Source: Acidobacteriaceae bacterium (GTDB lineage Bacteria; Acidobacteriota; Terriglobia; Bryobacterales; Bryobacteraceae). Taken from it: a stretch of DNA of 7,298 bases. The notes under the pieces are model-generated. The model was not told where the DNA came from. It worked only from the letters and a program-made list of their open reading frames with translations, and did no database searches. The translations under genes were made by a program, and so were the position numbers. Shown piece by piece: positions 1 to 5,687 of the stretch (its first letter is position 1; each line of letters starts with the position of its first letter). Location of the stretch: contig JAFAZU010000131.1 of NCBI GenBank assembly GCA_019239585.1, positions 1 through 7,298 on the forward strand, given 5' to 3'.

Positions 1-752
1 GCAGCTACCACTACGTGACAGCCAATGTCGCAGTTGTGAGCGACATGAACCAGATTGTCGAGCTTGGTGCCCCTGCCAATTCTGGTGCGGCCAAGAGCAG
101 CGCGATCTACGCAGGAGTTTGCCCCGATTTCGACATCGTCTTCAATGACAACCGTGCCAACCTGGGGAAACTTTTCATAATGATCTCCGGCGAGCGCGAA
201 CCCGAACCCATCAGCGCCGATCACGCATCCGGCATGCAGGAGTACGCGCGAGCCAATTTGCACATGGTTGTAGATCGTCACGTTTGCCCGTAGGGTTGTA
301 GACGAGCCCAGGGAAACAGAATCACCAATGGCGCAGCCGTCGCCAAGGTAACTGCCGGGTCCGATTCTTGTGCCCTCGCCGACCGTGACGAAAGGTCCGA
401 TGTATACGTTCTCCGCAATCTCGGTGGACGGCGCGACAATTGCCGTCGGATGCCTGAAACTGATGTGTTTGTGAGCGGGATAGAGAACCGATAGAGCGCG
501 GGCGAAGGCCGCACGCGGATCAGGGACGCGCAGAAGAGACCACGGTCCTGTTTTGCCGAAGTCAAGAGGCACCAGGAGACATCCGGCTCGCGAATGGGAA
601 GCTGAGTCTAGCGCTTTTTGATGGGCGGCGAAAGAAAGTTCCTCTTCACTTGCGTTTTCCAGCGCATTGGCTCCGGTAATAATACGGTCCCGATCTCCTT
701 CAATTTTTTGGGCGCCGCAGATTTCTCCCAGTTGTGCAACCGTAACAGCCAT
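1..752 (-). CDS. lpxD: UDP-3-O-acylglucosamine N-acyltransferase LpxD (3' end beyond window)
   Basis: LpxD transfers a 3-hydroxyacyl chain from acyl-ACP to the 2-amino group of UDP-3-O-acyl-glucosamine, the third step of lipid A synthesis in the cytoplasm. About 250 residues are visible. Residues 1-100 form the N-terminal uridine-binding domain, with the conserved LSF at 39-41; the family's second aromatic six residues on appears to be Ala47. Residues 103-250 form a left-handed beta-helix of hexapeptide repeats (IGPFVTVGEGTRIGPGS), with GADGFGFA at 179-186, IGANSCVDRA at 209-218 and HVAHN at 236-240. His239 matches the catalytic His239 of E. coli LpxD. The C-terminal helices lie outside the window. 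The start is a tandem ATG-ATG (755 or 752). GAGG at 756-759 favours 752, though the spacing is short either way. The gene is head-to-head with lpxA. Confidence 0.95.
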   Translation of the reverse strand, partial: MAVTVAQLGEICGAQKIEGDRDRIITGANALENASEEELSFAAHQKALDSASHSRAGCLLVPLDFGKTGPWSLLRVPDPRAAFARALSVLYPAHKHISFRHPTAIVAPSTEIAENVYIGPFVTVGEGTRIGPGSYLGDGCAIGDSVSLGSSTTLRANVTIYNHVQIGSRVLLHAGCVIGADGFGFALAGDHYEKFPQVGTVVIEDDVEIGANSCVDRAALGRTRIGRGTKLDNLVHVAHNCDIGCHVVVA

Positions 753-777
753 CATCCTCAATACTTAGCATGGAATC

Positions 778-1590
778 ATGGCAATTGATCCGTCGGCCTA
801 TGTCGCCTCCACGGCCCGTGTGCATCCTCAAGCAACCATTGGGCCTGGAACTCGCATTGGCGAATACTGCGTGATTGAATCAGATGTAACGGTTGGAAGG
901 AGCTGCATTCTGGAGCCCTATGTATATGTGAAGCGCTGGACCACAATGGGCGATGAGAACGAAATCTCAGCTGGAACGGCGCTAGGTACTGACCCGCTGG
1001 ATAAAACGTTCACAGGCGAGCGCAGTTACCTAATCATCGGAAGCGGTAACAAGATTCGTGAACACTACACCGTCTCGCGTGGAACGCAGCCTGAATCCAT
1101 CACGCGAATTGGCGATAAAAACTACATCATGACATCCGGGCATATTGCTCATAACTGCATATTAGGCGACAGAATTGTAGTGGCAAGCTGTGCGCTCGTG
1201 GCGGGATACGTTGAGATCGAAAGCGAAGCGTTCATTTCAGGCGGCGTGGTCATTCATCAATACTCAAAAGTGGGACGGCTTGCCATGGTCGGGGGCAATA
1301 CGCGCGTGAACAGTGATTTGCCGCCGTTTTTTCTGTACTCCGACTTCAACGTAGCAGCCAAAGGATTGAATATTGTCGGCTTGAAGCGGGCGGGATTTTC
1401 GCGGGATGATATCCGAACGTTGAAAAGCGCGTATCGCACCTTATATCGTGAGGGCTTAAGGCAGGAGAAAGCCCTATCGAAAATCGAACGTGAACTGCCG
1501 AACGAGCATACAAGGCACTTAGTTGATTTTATCCGCCGAAGCAAACGCGGCATCTGCCGTGAGAGAGCAAAAACGATCCAGGAAGAGTGA
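778..1590 (+). CDS. lpxA: Acyl-ACP--UDP-N-acetylglucosamine O-acyltransferase LpxA
   Basis: LpxA catalyses the first step of lipid A synthesis: it moves a 3-hydroxyacyl group from ACP to the 3-OH of UDP-GlcNAc, working as a cytoplasmic homotrimer. The 270-residue protein has the usual length (E. coli 262). Residues 3-190 are hexapeptide repeats forming the beta-helix; residues 200-262 are the helical tail, ending with the typical FIRRSKRGI. GHIAHNCILG at 121-130 carries catalytic His125, and His122 and His160 are also kept. Gly173, the residue that allows long acyl chains in E. coli, is present, so a long-chain product is inferred. Deviations from E. coli are Tyr144 for His, Thr77 for Lys76, Val200 for Glu and Ala205 for Arg. 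The start is fixed by an in-frame TAG at 766-768; the Shine-Dalgarno is weak. fabZ and lpxB, usual companions, are not adjacent. Confidence 0.95.
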   Translation: MAIDPSAYVASTARVHPQATIGPGTRIGEYCVIESDVTVGRSCILEPYVYVKRWTTMGDENEISAGTALGTDPLDKTFTGERSYLIIGSGNKIREHYTVSRGTQPESITRIGDKNYIMTSGHIAHNCILGDRIVVASCALVAGYVEIESEAFISGGVVIHQYSKVGRLAMVGGNTRVNSDLPPFFLYSDFNVAAKGLNIVGLKRAGFSRDDIRTLKSAYRTLYREGLRQEKALSKIERELPNEHTRHLVDFIRRSKRGICRERAKTIQEE

Positions 1591-1595
1591 AGCTA

Positions 1596-1781
1596 TCACA
1601 ACAGGTCTTCTAAATCGACCGTATCGAGCACACGGATGCCAAGATCGTTGATTTCTTCGAGAGAACGTTCCGAAAGTTTCTGTTCAGCCCAGGACGGCAA
1701 GGGCCCAAACCGTCGCTCGATTTGCCGACGCAGGAGGGCAAGTCCTCCCCTCCTTCCGGTCTTCCTCTTGGCCTGGTTACA
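1596..1781 (-). pseudogene. 3' remnant of an Rpn-family (DUF4351) nuclease/transposase-like gene
   Basis: This minus-strand frame encodes 61 residues ending at a TGA, with no start codon; a TAA at 1782-1784 closes it upstream. Its content strongly resembles the C-terminus of DUF4351 proteins in the Rpn/YhgA-like PD-(D/E)XK nuclease group. It has LALLRRQIERRFGPLPSW followed by two short amphipathic helices and an ending in DTVDLEDLL. Such proteins usually have EGR-rich repeats just before this point. A shifted frame over about 1750-1770 reads QEEDRKEG, so a frameshift near the G-rich stretch is likely. That frame also stops, at 1777-1779. The catalytic nuclease domain is absent, because the amidase gene starts its 3' end 27 bp further on. 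I read it as a decayed stub left by deletion or by insertion of neighbouring DNA. The family assignment is from memory of the motif. Confidence 0.6.
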
Positions 1782-1807
1782 TTAATGCAGAAATCTTGAT
1801 ATGCCCT

Positions 1808-3250
1808 CTACTCAGAGCCTGCAACACGGGCACGCGCCATTTCAAGATGACTGAGGCTGTTTGCGTACCGAGACACGCCTTTATAAAGAGCTTCCGCAAT
1901 CTTCTGGCGCTGATCAGGGCGCAGCAGCAGTTTTTCGTCGTGCGGGTTCGAAACAAAACCGATTTCCGCCAAAATCGACGGCATGGCCGCGCCAATCAGA
2001 ACCACAAAAGGAGCTTGACGAACTCCGCGATCACGCGATCGATTGTTCATCTTGACCGACGAAGCCCAGAGCGACCTCTGCACCTGTTGGGCAAACTCAC
2101 GTGACTCTTCGAATTTGGCTTGCAGCACAGCCCGGTGCAGAAGATCATTTAAGTCCGAAATGGAGCTTTTGGAAGTAGCATTCTCACGGGTCGCAATGTC
2201 AAGGCTGTTCCGGTCCGAAGTGAAATTAAAGAAGTAAGTCTCGACACCGGTGGCGCTTGGTTCCGGTGAAGAGTTTGCGTGTATCGAGATGAAAAGATCC
2301 GCCTTCTCGTTGTTTGCGATCTTGGTCCGCTCTTCCAGAGGAACAAATGTGTCATCCGAACGGGTATAAATTACATTTGCTCCCAACTGTTGGGTAATGA
2401 GCTTGCCAAGCCGCATAGCGACATCCAGCACAAGCTCTTTCTCCAGTAATCCATTCGGACCGATTGTTCCCGTATCGTGGCCGCCATGACCGGCATCGAT
2501 GACAACTTTCCCGAGCTTTAAGCCAAATACGCGGACCAGCGAGGAATCATTCCCGTTGGGGCGTTTGGCCGGTGAAACAATGCCTACATCCCTTCGAGCA
2601 GCCGACGGGGCGCTGCGCGACGATGTTGCCGTAGCCGGAACAGAAGCGGGAATCGGCTTCGAGGGAATAGGTACAGGGGGAGTTGTTTCGGCTGTCGGCA
2701 ACGATTTAGCCTCGGCGCTTCCGTCCGAGACTGAAGAGGAAGAAGCTGTTAATGGCGTCTCCGTTTGCGGCAGTTCCGGACCAGCTCCGTGCGAAGGGGT
2801 ATTACTGCGGGATGCCGACAAAGCCGGTAAGCTGGTCCCTTTGGGGCGTAGTTCAATAATCAAACGATCCGGATTGACCAGTTGCGAGGAAACAACTTCA
2901 GCAGGGCCTTCCAGATCACAAACAATCCGGGTTCTGCCGGGGCTTACTTCCGCGATTCGAATTTGCTTCACTCGTTTGTCGCCGACCGGAATGGTTTGAA
3001 TGCCGTGATGCGCCGTTGCGGGGGGCCGGATGCCATTCAAGTCGAAGTAGACCCGGTAAGGCCGTTCAATCTGGTCCGTCGCCAGTTTGTAATCCCCTTG
3101 TGTTTGAATCGCAATGCGGGTCACATCGCCGAAAGACCAAAAACGGATGGCTTCCACGCGTGAGGGCGTAGGCAGATGGGACTTGGTCGCGCCGAAACAG
3201 GTGAGCGTGAGCGCCAACGGAGCCAGCGCGCAAGTGGAAAGGCGAAACAA
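1808..3250 (-). CDS. Secreted N-acetylmuramoyl-L-alanine amidase (AMIN + Amidase_3, AmiC-like)
   Basis: This zinc amidase cleaves the bond between MurNAc and the L-Ala of the peptide stem, typically to split septal peptidoglycan in the periplasm. In order: a likely signal peptide (1 to about 21, one Arg then a hydrophobic stretch), an AMIN domain (about 31-135) for envelope targeting, a Ser/Pro/Thr/Ala-rich linker (about 136-240), and the Amidase_3 domain (about 247-465). Zinc ligands and catalytic residues are visible: His255 in IDAGHGGHD, Glu270 in LLEKEL, His324 in ISIHAN and Glu429 in LAEIGFVSN. Residues 345-400 hold the helical insert that blocks the active site in AmiB/AmiC-type enzymes until an EnvC- or NlpD-like activator acts. 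The only usable start is TTG at 3250: an in-frame TAA lies 18 bp upstream, and later starts would destroy the signal peptide. It is divergent from mobA. TTGC at the signal end is not a good lipobox. Confidence 0.92.
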   Translation of the reverse strand: MFRLSTCALAPLALTLTCFGATKSHLPTPSRVEAIRFWSFGDVTRIAIQTQGDYKLATDQIERPYRVYFDLNGIRPPATAHHGIQTIPVGDKRVKQIRIAEVSPGRTRIVCDLEGPAEVVSSQLVNPDRLIIELRPKGTSLPALSASRSNTPSHGAGPELPQTETPLTASSSSVSDGSAEAKSLPTAETTPPVPIPSKPIPASVPATATSSRSAPSAARRDVGIVSPAKRPNGNDSSLVRVFGLKLGKVVIDAGHGGHDTGTIGPNGLLEKELVLDVAMRLGKLITQQLGANVIYTRSDDTFVPLEERTKIANNEKADLFISIHANSSPEPSATGVETYFFNFTSDRNSLDIATRENATSKSSISDLNDLLHRAVLQAKFEESREFAQQVQRSLWASSVKMNNRSRDRGVRQAPFVVLIGAAMPSILAEIGFVSNPHDEKLLLRPDQRQKIAEALYKGVSRYANSLSHLEMARARVAGSE

Positions 3251-3264
3251 GGTCGTCCGATCAA

Positions 3265-3272
3265 ATTATAAC
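3265..3272. promoter_or_regulatory. Candidate shared -10 element of the amidase/mobA divergent promoter
   Basis: The 50-bp gap between the amidase and mobA start codons contains ATTATAAC. On the minus strand it reads TATAAT (3270 to 3265), a perfect -10 consensus. On the plus strand it reads TATAAC (3267-3272), five of six. The core TTATAA is a palindrome. Use toward the amidase would start transcription near 3258, only about 8 nt before its TTG, so that message would be nearly leaderless. Use toward mobA would leave a leader of about 20-28 nt carrying the GGAG. No good -35 is seen on either strand. Confidence 0.4.
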
Positions 3273-3287
3273 TGGAAAGTCTCGTGC

Positions 3288-3291
3288 GGAG
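3288..3291 (+). promoter_or_regulatory. Ribosome binding site of mobA
   Basis: GGAG lies 9 nt before TTG 3301 and 15 nt before ATG 3307. The spacing favours the TTG, while codon preference favours the ATG. The choice changes the protein by only two residues. Confidence 0.5.
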
Positions 3292-3300
3292 TGCTACTAT

Positions 3301-3873
3301 TTGCCTATGCGGGCCGCCGGTTTCGTTCTGGTGGGCGGAATGAGTACGCGGATGGGTCAGGACAAAGCGCTTCTGCATTGGCGTTCGCAGCCCTTGGTTG
3401 AAAGAATCGCGGCAACTGTGGCCGCAGTGACGGAAACTGTAACGTTGATAGGGTCGCCGGAACGCTACGTGAATCTGAAAATTCCTTGCTTGCCGGACAC
3501 TCGCCATCAACTTGGGCCTTTAGCCGGAATCGAAGCAGCGCTTGAGACGAGGCAAGCGGAGTGGAATTTGATTGTAGGCTGCGACATGCCGGGCGTTAGC
3601 AGGGAAGTTTTAAGCTGTTTGTTAGACAGGGCAGGTCAAATAAACGGCCTGTGTGTAGCGGCCCAGGATTTGACAGAGCAAATTCAGCCCCTTTGCGCTG
3701 TTTATCACCGCCGATGCCTTCCGGTCATTAAAAAATCGCTGGATGAAGGCCATCTCAAACTGATGCGAATTTTAGAAGACCTCCGCGCCGAGTACGTTCC
3801 GGTGGAGACAAAGCTGACAAACATTAATACCCCCGAAGACTGGCTGCAGTGGCAGCAGCTTTCATCCAAATGA
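3301..3873 (+). CDS. mobA: Molybdenum cofactor guanylyltransferase MobA
   Basis: MobA transfers GMP from GTP to molybdenum-molybdopterin to make the guanine dinucleotide cofactor of DMSO-reductase-type enzymes, in the cytoplasm. The 190 residues match the family's usual length (E. coli 194). Visible motifs are the nucleotide-binding loop GGMSTRMGQDKAL (12-24), PDTRHQLGPLAGIEAAL (65-81), the metal-site GCDMPG (93-98) with Asp95, PLCAVYHRRCLP (130-141) and NINTPED (174-180). The start is TTG 3301 (better spacing to GGAG) or ATG 3307. The MlaF-like gene follows after 19 bp, so the two are probably co-transcribed, though no functional link is known. No other molybdopterin gene is in the window. 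A related nucleotidyltransferase (for example MocA-type) is possible, but the TRMGQDK and NINTPED motifs fit MobA best. Confidence 0.9.
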   Translation: MPMRAAGFVLVGGMSTRMGQDKALLHWRSQPLVERIAATVAAVTETVTLIGSPERYVNLKIPCLPDTRHQLGPLAGIEAALETRQAEWNLIVGCDMPGVSREVLSCLLDRAGQINGLCVAAQDLTEQIQPLCAVYHRRCLPVIKKSLDEGHLKLMRILEDLRAEYVPVETKLTNINTPEDWLQWQQLSSK

Positions 3874-3874
3874 A

Positions 3875-3880
3875 GAGGAG
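3875..3880 (+). promoter_or_regulatory. Ribosome binding site of the MlaF-like gene
   Basis: GAGGAG begins two bases after the mobA stop codon and lies 12 nt before TTG 3893. No ATG or GTG in this frame lies closer, so this site supports the TTG start. Its position right at the mobA stop suggests translational coupling. Confidence 0.6.
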
Positions 3881-3892
3881 CTTTTTTCAGGT

Positions 3893-4672
3893 TTGGCAGA
3901 CATCGCCAATGGTTCACATTATATAGAATTTTGCGACGTCAGCAAAACGTTCAGCCGCCCGGTGCTCAGGGACGTGTGCTTTTACGTTGACGTGGGTGAA
4001 ACACTCGCGATTATCGGCCGCAGCGGGGTAGGGAAGTCGGTCACTTTAGGCCACATCATGGGCTTCATTAGACCTGACAAGGGCCGCGTGATCGTAGCGG
4101 GCGAGGACATTACTCACATGCCTGAAACCGAACTCCGGCAGATCCGCAGGAAAGTCACGATGGTGTTTCAGTCAGGCGCTCTTTTCGACTCGCTGACAGT
4201 AGGAGAAAACATTCTTTCCTCCTTGGAGCTTCGTGAGGATTATAACGAAGAGAACAAGGAAGAAGTTGTCGACGGCTTGCTGAAAATGGTGGACCTGCTG
4301 GATTTCAAAGACGCACTTCCGGGAGACCTTTCCACCGGCTATAAGCGTGCTGTTGCTATTGCGCGCGCCTTAGCCGCTCAGCCGCAGTGCATTCTCTACG
4401 ATGAGCCAACAACGATGGTGGACCCAATTATGTCGGATGATCTGGGCAATTTAATGCTGCGCCTGAAGCAGAGATTAAACCTGACGTCCGTAGTGGTGAC
4501 TCACGATCTGGATTTGATGCGCAAAGTGGCTGACTCCGTGGTTTTCCTGTATCAAGGAGAATCGATTTACTTTGGTCCTGTAAAGGATTTGGAAAAGTGC
4601 AACAATCCGCATGTCAAGCTGTTCTTAGCGATGGACCGGGTGGAAATTGAAGGCAAGATCGAGGATACATAA
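3893..4672 (+). CDS. mlaF: ABC transporter ATPase, MlaF/Ttg2A-like (retrograde phospholipid transport type)
   Basis: This 259-residue cytoplasmic ATPase would power an MlaE-type permease that moves lipids between the inner and outer membranes with an MCE-domain partner. Motifs seen: Walker A GRSGVGKS (42-49), Q-loop VFQSGALFDSLTVGEN (91-106, Gln93; the FQSGALF form is typical of MlaF-type ATPases), signature LSTGYKR (146-152), Walker B CILYDE (166-171, Glu171), D-loop around TTMVDP (173-178) and H-loop VTHD (202-205, His204). The signature has Thr where LSGGQ proteins have the first Gly, and the D-loop is TMVDP rather than SGLDP. Starts at TTG 3893, supported by GAGGAG. No mlaE or MCE gene is nearby, so its partners must be encoded elsewhere. 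The exact substrate is not shown. Membership in the MlaF-like group is firm; the Mla role itself is inferred. Confidence 0.82.
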   Translation: MADIANGSHYIEFCDVSKTFSRPVLRDVCFYVDVGETLAIIGRSGVGKSVTLGHIMGFIRPDKGRVIVAGEDITHMPETELRQIRRKVTMVFQSGALFDSLTVGENILSSLELREDYNEENKEEVVDGLLKMVDLLDFKDALPGDLSTGYKRAVAIARALAAQPQCILYDEPTTMVDPIMSDDLGNLMLRLKQRLNLTSVVVTHDLDLMRKVADSVVFLYQGESIYFGPVKDLEKCNNPHVKLFLAMDRVEIEGKIEDT

Positions 4673-4700
4673 ATCTGGATGCACTTGCACCTGCGGCTAA

Positions 4701-5048
4701 TTAGCTTCGTCCTGGTATGGTGCGAGGTAAGTTTGGCAAAATACCCAGGTGTTTTGTGCCCCAGTTACACAGCGCCTCCATCAAAGGCACGAGTTCCTCC
4801 CCGGCATCGCTCAAAATGTAATCCACGCGCGGCGGGACGGTATCTGCAGATAGGCGCTTCACTACCCCATCTCGTTCCAGATCGCGCAATTGAGCCGCTA
4901 ATACCTTTTCGCTGACTCCTGGAAGAAGCTTGCGGATCTCCGCAAAACGGCGCGGTCCAAAGGACAGATGCCAAACAATAAGAACCTTCCATTTTCCGGC
5001 CAAGACATTTGAGGTCGCCTGCACTGGGCATCCGAAGTGTTTTTTCAT
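4701..5048 (-). CDS. HxlR-family winged helix-turn-helix regulator
   Basis: HxlR-family proteins are small dimeric repressors or activators that often sense redox or electrophile stress and control a divergent neighbour. The 115 residues match the family in length. Near the N-terminus CPV (7-9) is followed by GKWKVLIVWHLSFGPRRFAEI (18-38), then the recognition-helix region PGVSEKVLAAQLRDLERDGVV (43-63) and the wing around PPRVDYILSDAGEEL (72-86). Cys7 is at the position of the sensing cysteine of YodB-type members; a second Cys is at 94. The ATG at 5048 is preceded by GAGG at 8 nt (5057-5060) and AAGGA at 3 nt. It faces the SnoaL-like gene across 165 bp and converges with the MlaF-like gene, 28 bp apart, with no clear terminator between them. 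Confidence 0.93.
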   Translation of the reverse strand: MKKHFGCPVQATSNVLAGKWKVLIVWHLSFGPRRFAEIRKLLPGVSEKVLAAQLRDLERDGVVKRLSADTVPPRVDYILSDAGEELVPLMEALCNWGTKHLGILPNLPRTIPGRS

Positions 5049-5083
5049 GAGTCCTTCCTCAGGTTGCCGGAAATGAGCTTACA

Positions 5084-5131
5084 AAATTGTGCGTACTTCC
5101 CTCTTCGGCAGCGGCATGCTATCTAAATTGT
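5084..5131 (+). repeat. Pair of AAATTGT direct repeats, 41 bp apart
   Basis: AAATTGT occurs at 5084-5090 and 5125-5131, each followed after two bases by CG or GCG-like sequence. The 41-bp period is close to four helical turns, so both would face the same side of the DNA. The first also lies in ACAANNTTGT. They are candidate half-sites for the HxlR-type regulator, but a seven-base repeat in 165 bp could be chance. Confidence 0.35.
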
Positions 5132-5152
5132 AGCGATTAAAGCCTGGTACTT

Positions 5153-5168
5153 GTATCTCGGTCGATAC
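5153..5168. promoter_or_regulatory. Candidate operator dyad GTATC-N6-GATAC
   Basis: A perfect 5-bp inverted repeat with a 6-bp centre, 16 bp overall, sits where the -35 of the SnoaL-like gene would fall if TATATT at 5182-5187 is its -10. A regulator bound here could block or replace -35 recognition. No binding data are implied. Confidence 0.4.
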
Positions 5169-5181
5169 GGGGCCGGCCCGC

Positions 5182-5187
5182 TATATT
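5182..5187 (+). promoter_or_regulatory. Candidate -10 box of the SnoaL-like gene
   Basis: TATATT matches five of six bases of TATAAT. It predicts a start of transcription near 5194 and a leader of about 20 nt that includes the AGGAG. No recognisable -35 lies 16-18 bp upstream, which would suit a regulated promoter. Confidence 0.4.
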
Positions 5188-5202
5188 GTCCAGACTCATT
5201 TC

Positions 5203-5207
5203 AGGAG
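5203..5207 (+). promoter_or_regulatory. Ribosome binding site fixing the SnoaL-like start
   Basis: AGGAG lies 6 nt before TTG 5214. This ideal spacing favours TTG 5214 over the in-frame TTG at 5151, which has no such site and would add 21 residues unlike the family. Confidence 0.75.
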
Positions 5208-5213
5208 CAAATC

Positions 5214-5624
5214 TTGGCAACTACGTTGACATTGGAGCAAATGAAGCAGTTTGTCAGAGATCACTTTGAGGATTTCGTGAACAAGCGAAATGCCGCCGTA
5301 ATCCGTAAGAACATGACGCAGGACTTCTACGATCATGATGGGCCAGGGGGCAAACCGACCGGCGTGGAAGGCGACGAGCAGATGATGCTTGGCATGTACA
5401 AGATAATGCCCGACTTGCACCTGACAATTGAAGATATGATTGCCGAAGGCGACAAAGTGGTGTGCCGTAATATCTGGCGATGGACAGACCCCGCATCGGG
5501 TAAAAAGATGCAGTTTCATGGTTTTGTGCTCTGGCGGTTCGAGGGAGACAAAATCGCCGAGCGTTGGGCGACGGTTACACCCCCTGCCGAGGGGATCTCA
5601 TGGACGAGTGAGGCGCAACGGTAA
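5214..5624 (+). CDS. SnoaL-like (NTF2 fold) ester cyclase family protein
   Basis: The 136-residue protein has the marks of the SnoaL-like/ester cyclase branch of the NTF2 superfamily: small cone-shaped proteins with a pocket, often of unknown substrate. Seen are an N-terminal helix with FVNKRNAAVI (21-30), DFYDHDGPGGKPTGVEG (37-53), MPDLHLTIEDMIAEGDKVV (65-83), and the closing strands HGFVLWRFEGDKIAERWA (102-119). The family often has EHW near the end; here it is ERW. No signal peptide is seen, so it is probably cytoplasmic. Its start is TTG 5214. It is divergent from the HxlR-family gene and is the probable target of that regulator; a role in breakdown or detoxification of a small molecule is only a guess. 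The stop lies 31 bp before an IS. Confidence 0.83.
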   Translation: MATTLTLEQMKQFVRDHFEDFVNKRNAAVIRKNMTQDFYDHDGPGGKPTGVEGDEQMMLGMYKIMPDLHLTIEDMIAEGDKVVCRNIWRWTDPASGKKMQFHGFVLWRFEGDKIAERWATVTPPAEGISWTSEAQR

Positions 5625-5653
5625 CACAGGAAGCAAGTTCCAATGATAACGCC

Positions 5654-5655
5654 TA
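5654..5655. repeat. Left copy of the 2-bp TA target duplication
   Basis: TA directly precedes the left inverted repeat and is matched by TA after the right one. A 2-bp TA duplication is known for some IS5-family subgroups (IS427-like). Two bases alone are weak evidence. Confidence 0.5.
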
Positions 5656-5673
5656 GAGGCTGTTGATAACTTT
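5656..5673 (+). repeat. Left terminal inverted repeat of the IS
   Basis: GAGGCTGTTGATAACTTT. It matches the reverse complement of the right end except at positions 4 and 9. Confidence 0.85.
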
Positions 5674-5687
5674 TGCCAACCTAAAAG

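Larger units (their letters stand above)
5049..5213. promoter_or_regulatory. Divergent control region between hxlR-type and SnoaL-like genes
   Basis: This 165-bp gene-free stretch must hold both promoters. It contains two copies of AAATTGT 41 bp apart, a GTATC-N6-GATAC dyad, a GGGCCGGCCC palindrome at 5170-5179 and a -10-like TATATT. A minus-strand TACAAT (5132 to 5127) could be the regulator's -10. HxlR proteins commonly bind such divergent regions. The assignment of individual elements is inference. Confidence 0.55.

Noticed and set aside
15..565. Open frames on both strands within lpxD (plus 15-293, minus 278-565)
   Set aside because: Both overlap the clearly coding lpxD frame, which shows hexapeptide repeats and the catalytic HVAHN across the whole stretch. 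They are shadows.
2499..2999. 166-residue open frame on the plus strand
   Set aside because: It lies opposite the low-complexity linker and AMIN region of the amidase, where biased codons keep the antisense open. No ribosome site or recognisable domain.
3180..3250. Lipoprotein signal in the amidase (LTLTC)
   Set aside because: The residue before Cys is Thr rather than Gly, Ala or Ser, so an ordinary signal peptide is more likely.
4673..4700. Terminator between the MlaF-like and HxlR genes
   Set aside because: TGCACTTGCA repeats are present but give no stable stem with a T-run.
5151..5213. Upstream extension of the SnoaL-like protein from TTG 5151
   Set aside because: No ribosome site there, the extra residues do not fit the family, and AGGAG sits ideally before TTG 5214. 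The stretch contains promoter-like and dyad elements instead.
5630..5645. GGAA-GCAAG-TTCC hairpin after the SnoaL-like gene as a terminator
   Set aside because: Only a 4-bp stem and no T-run follows; too weak to call.
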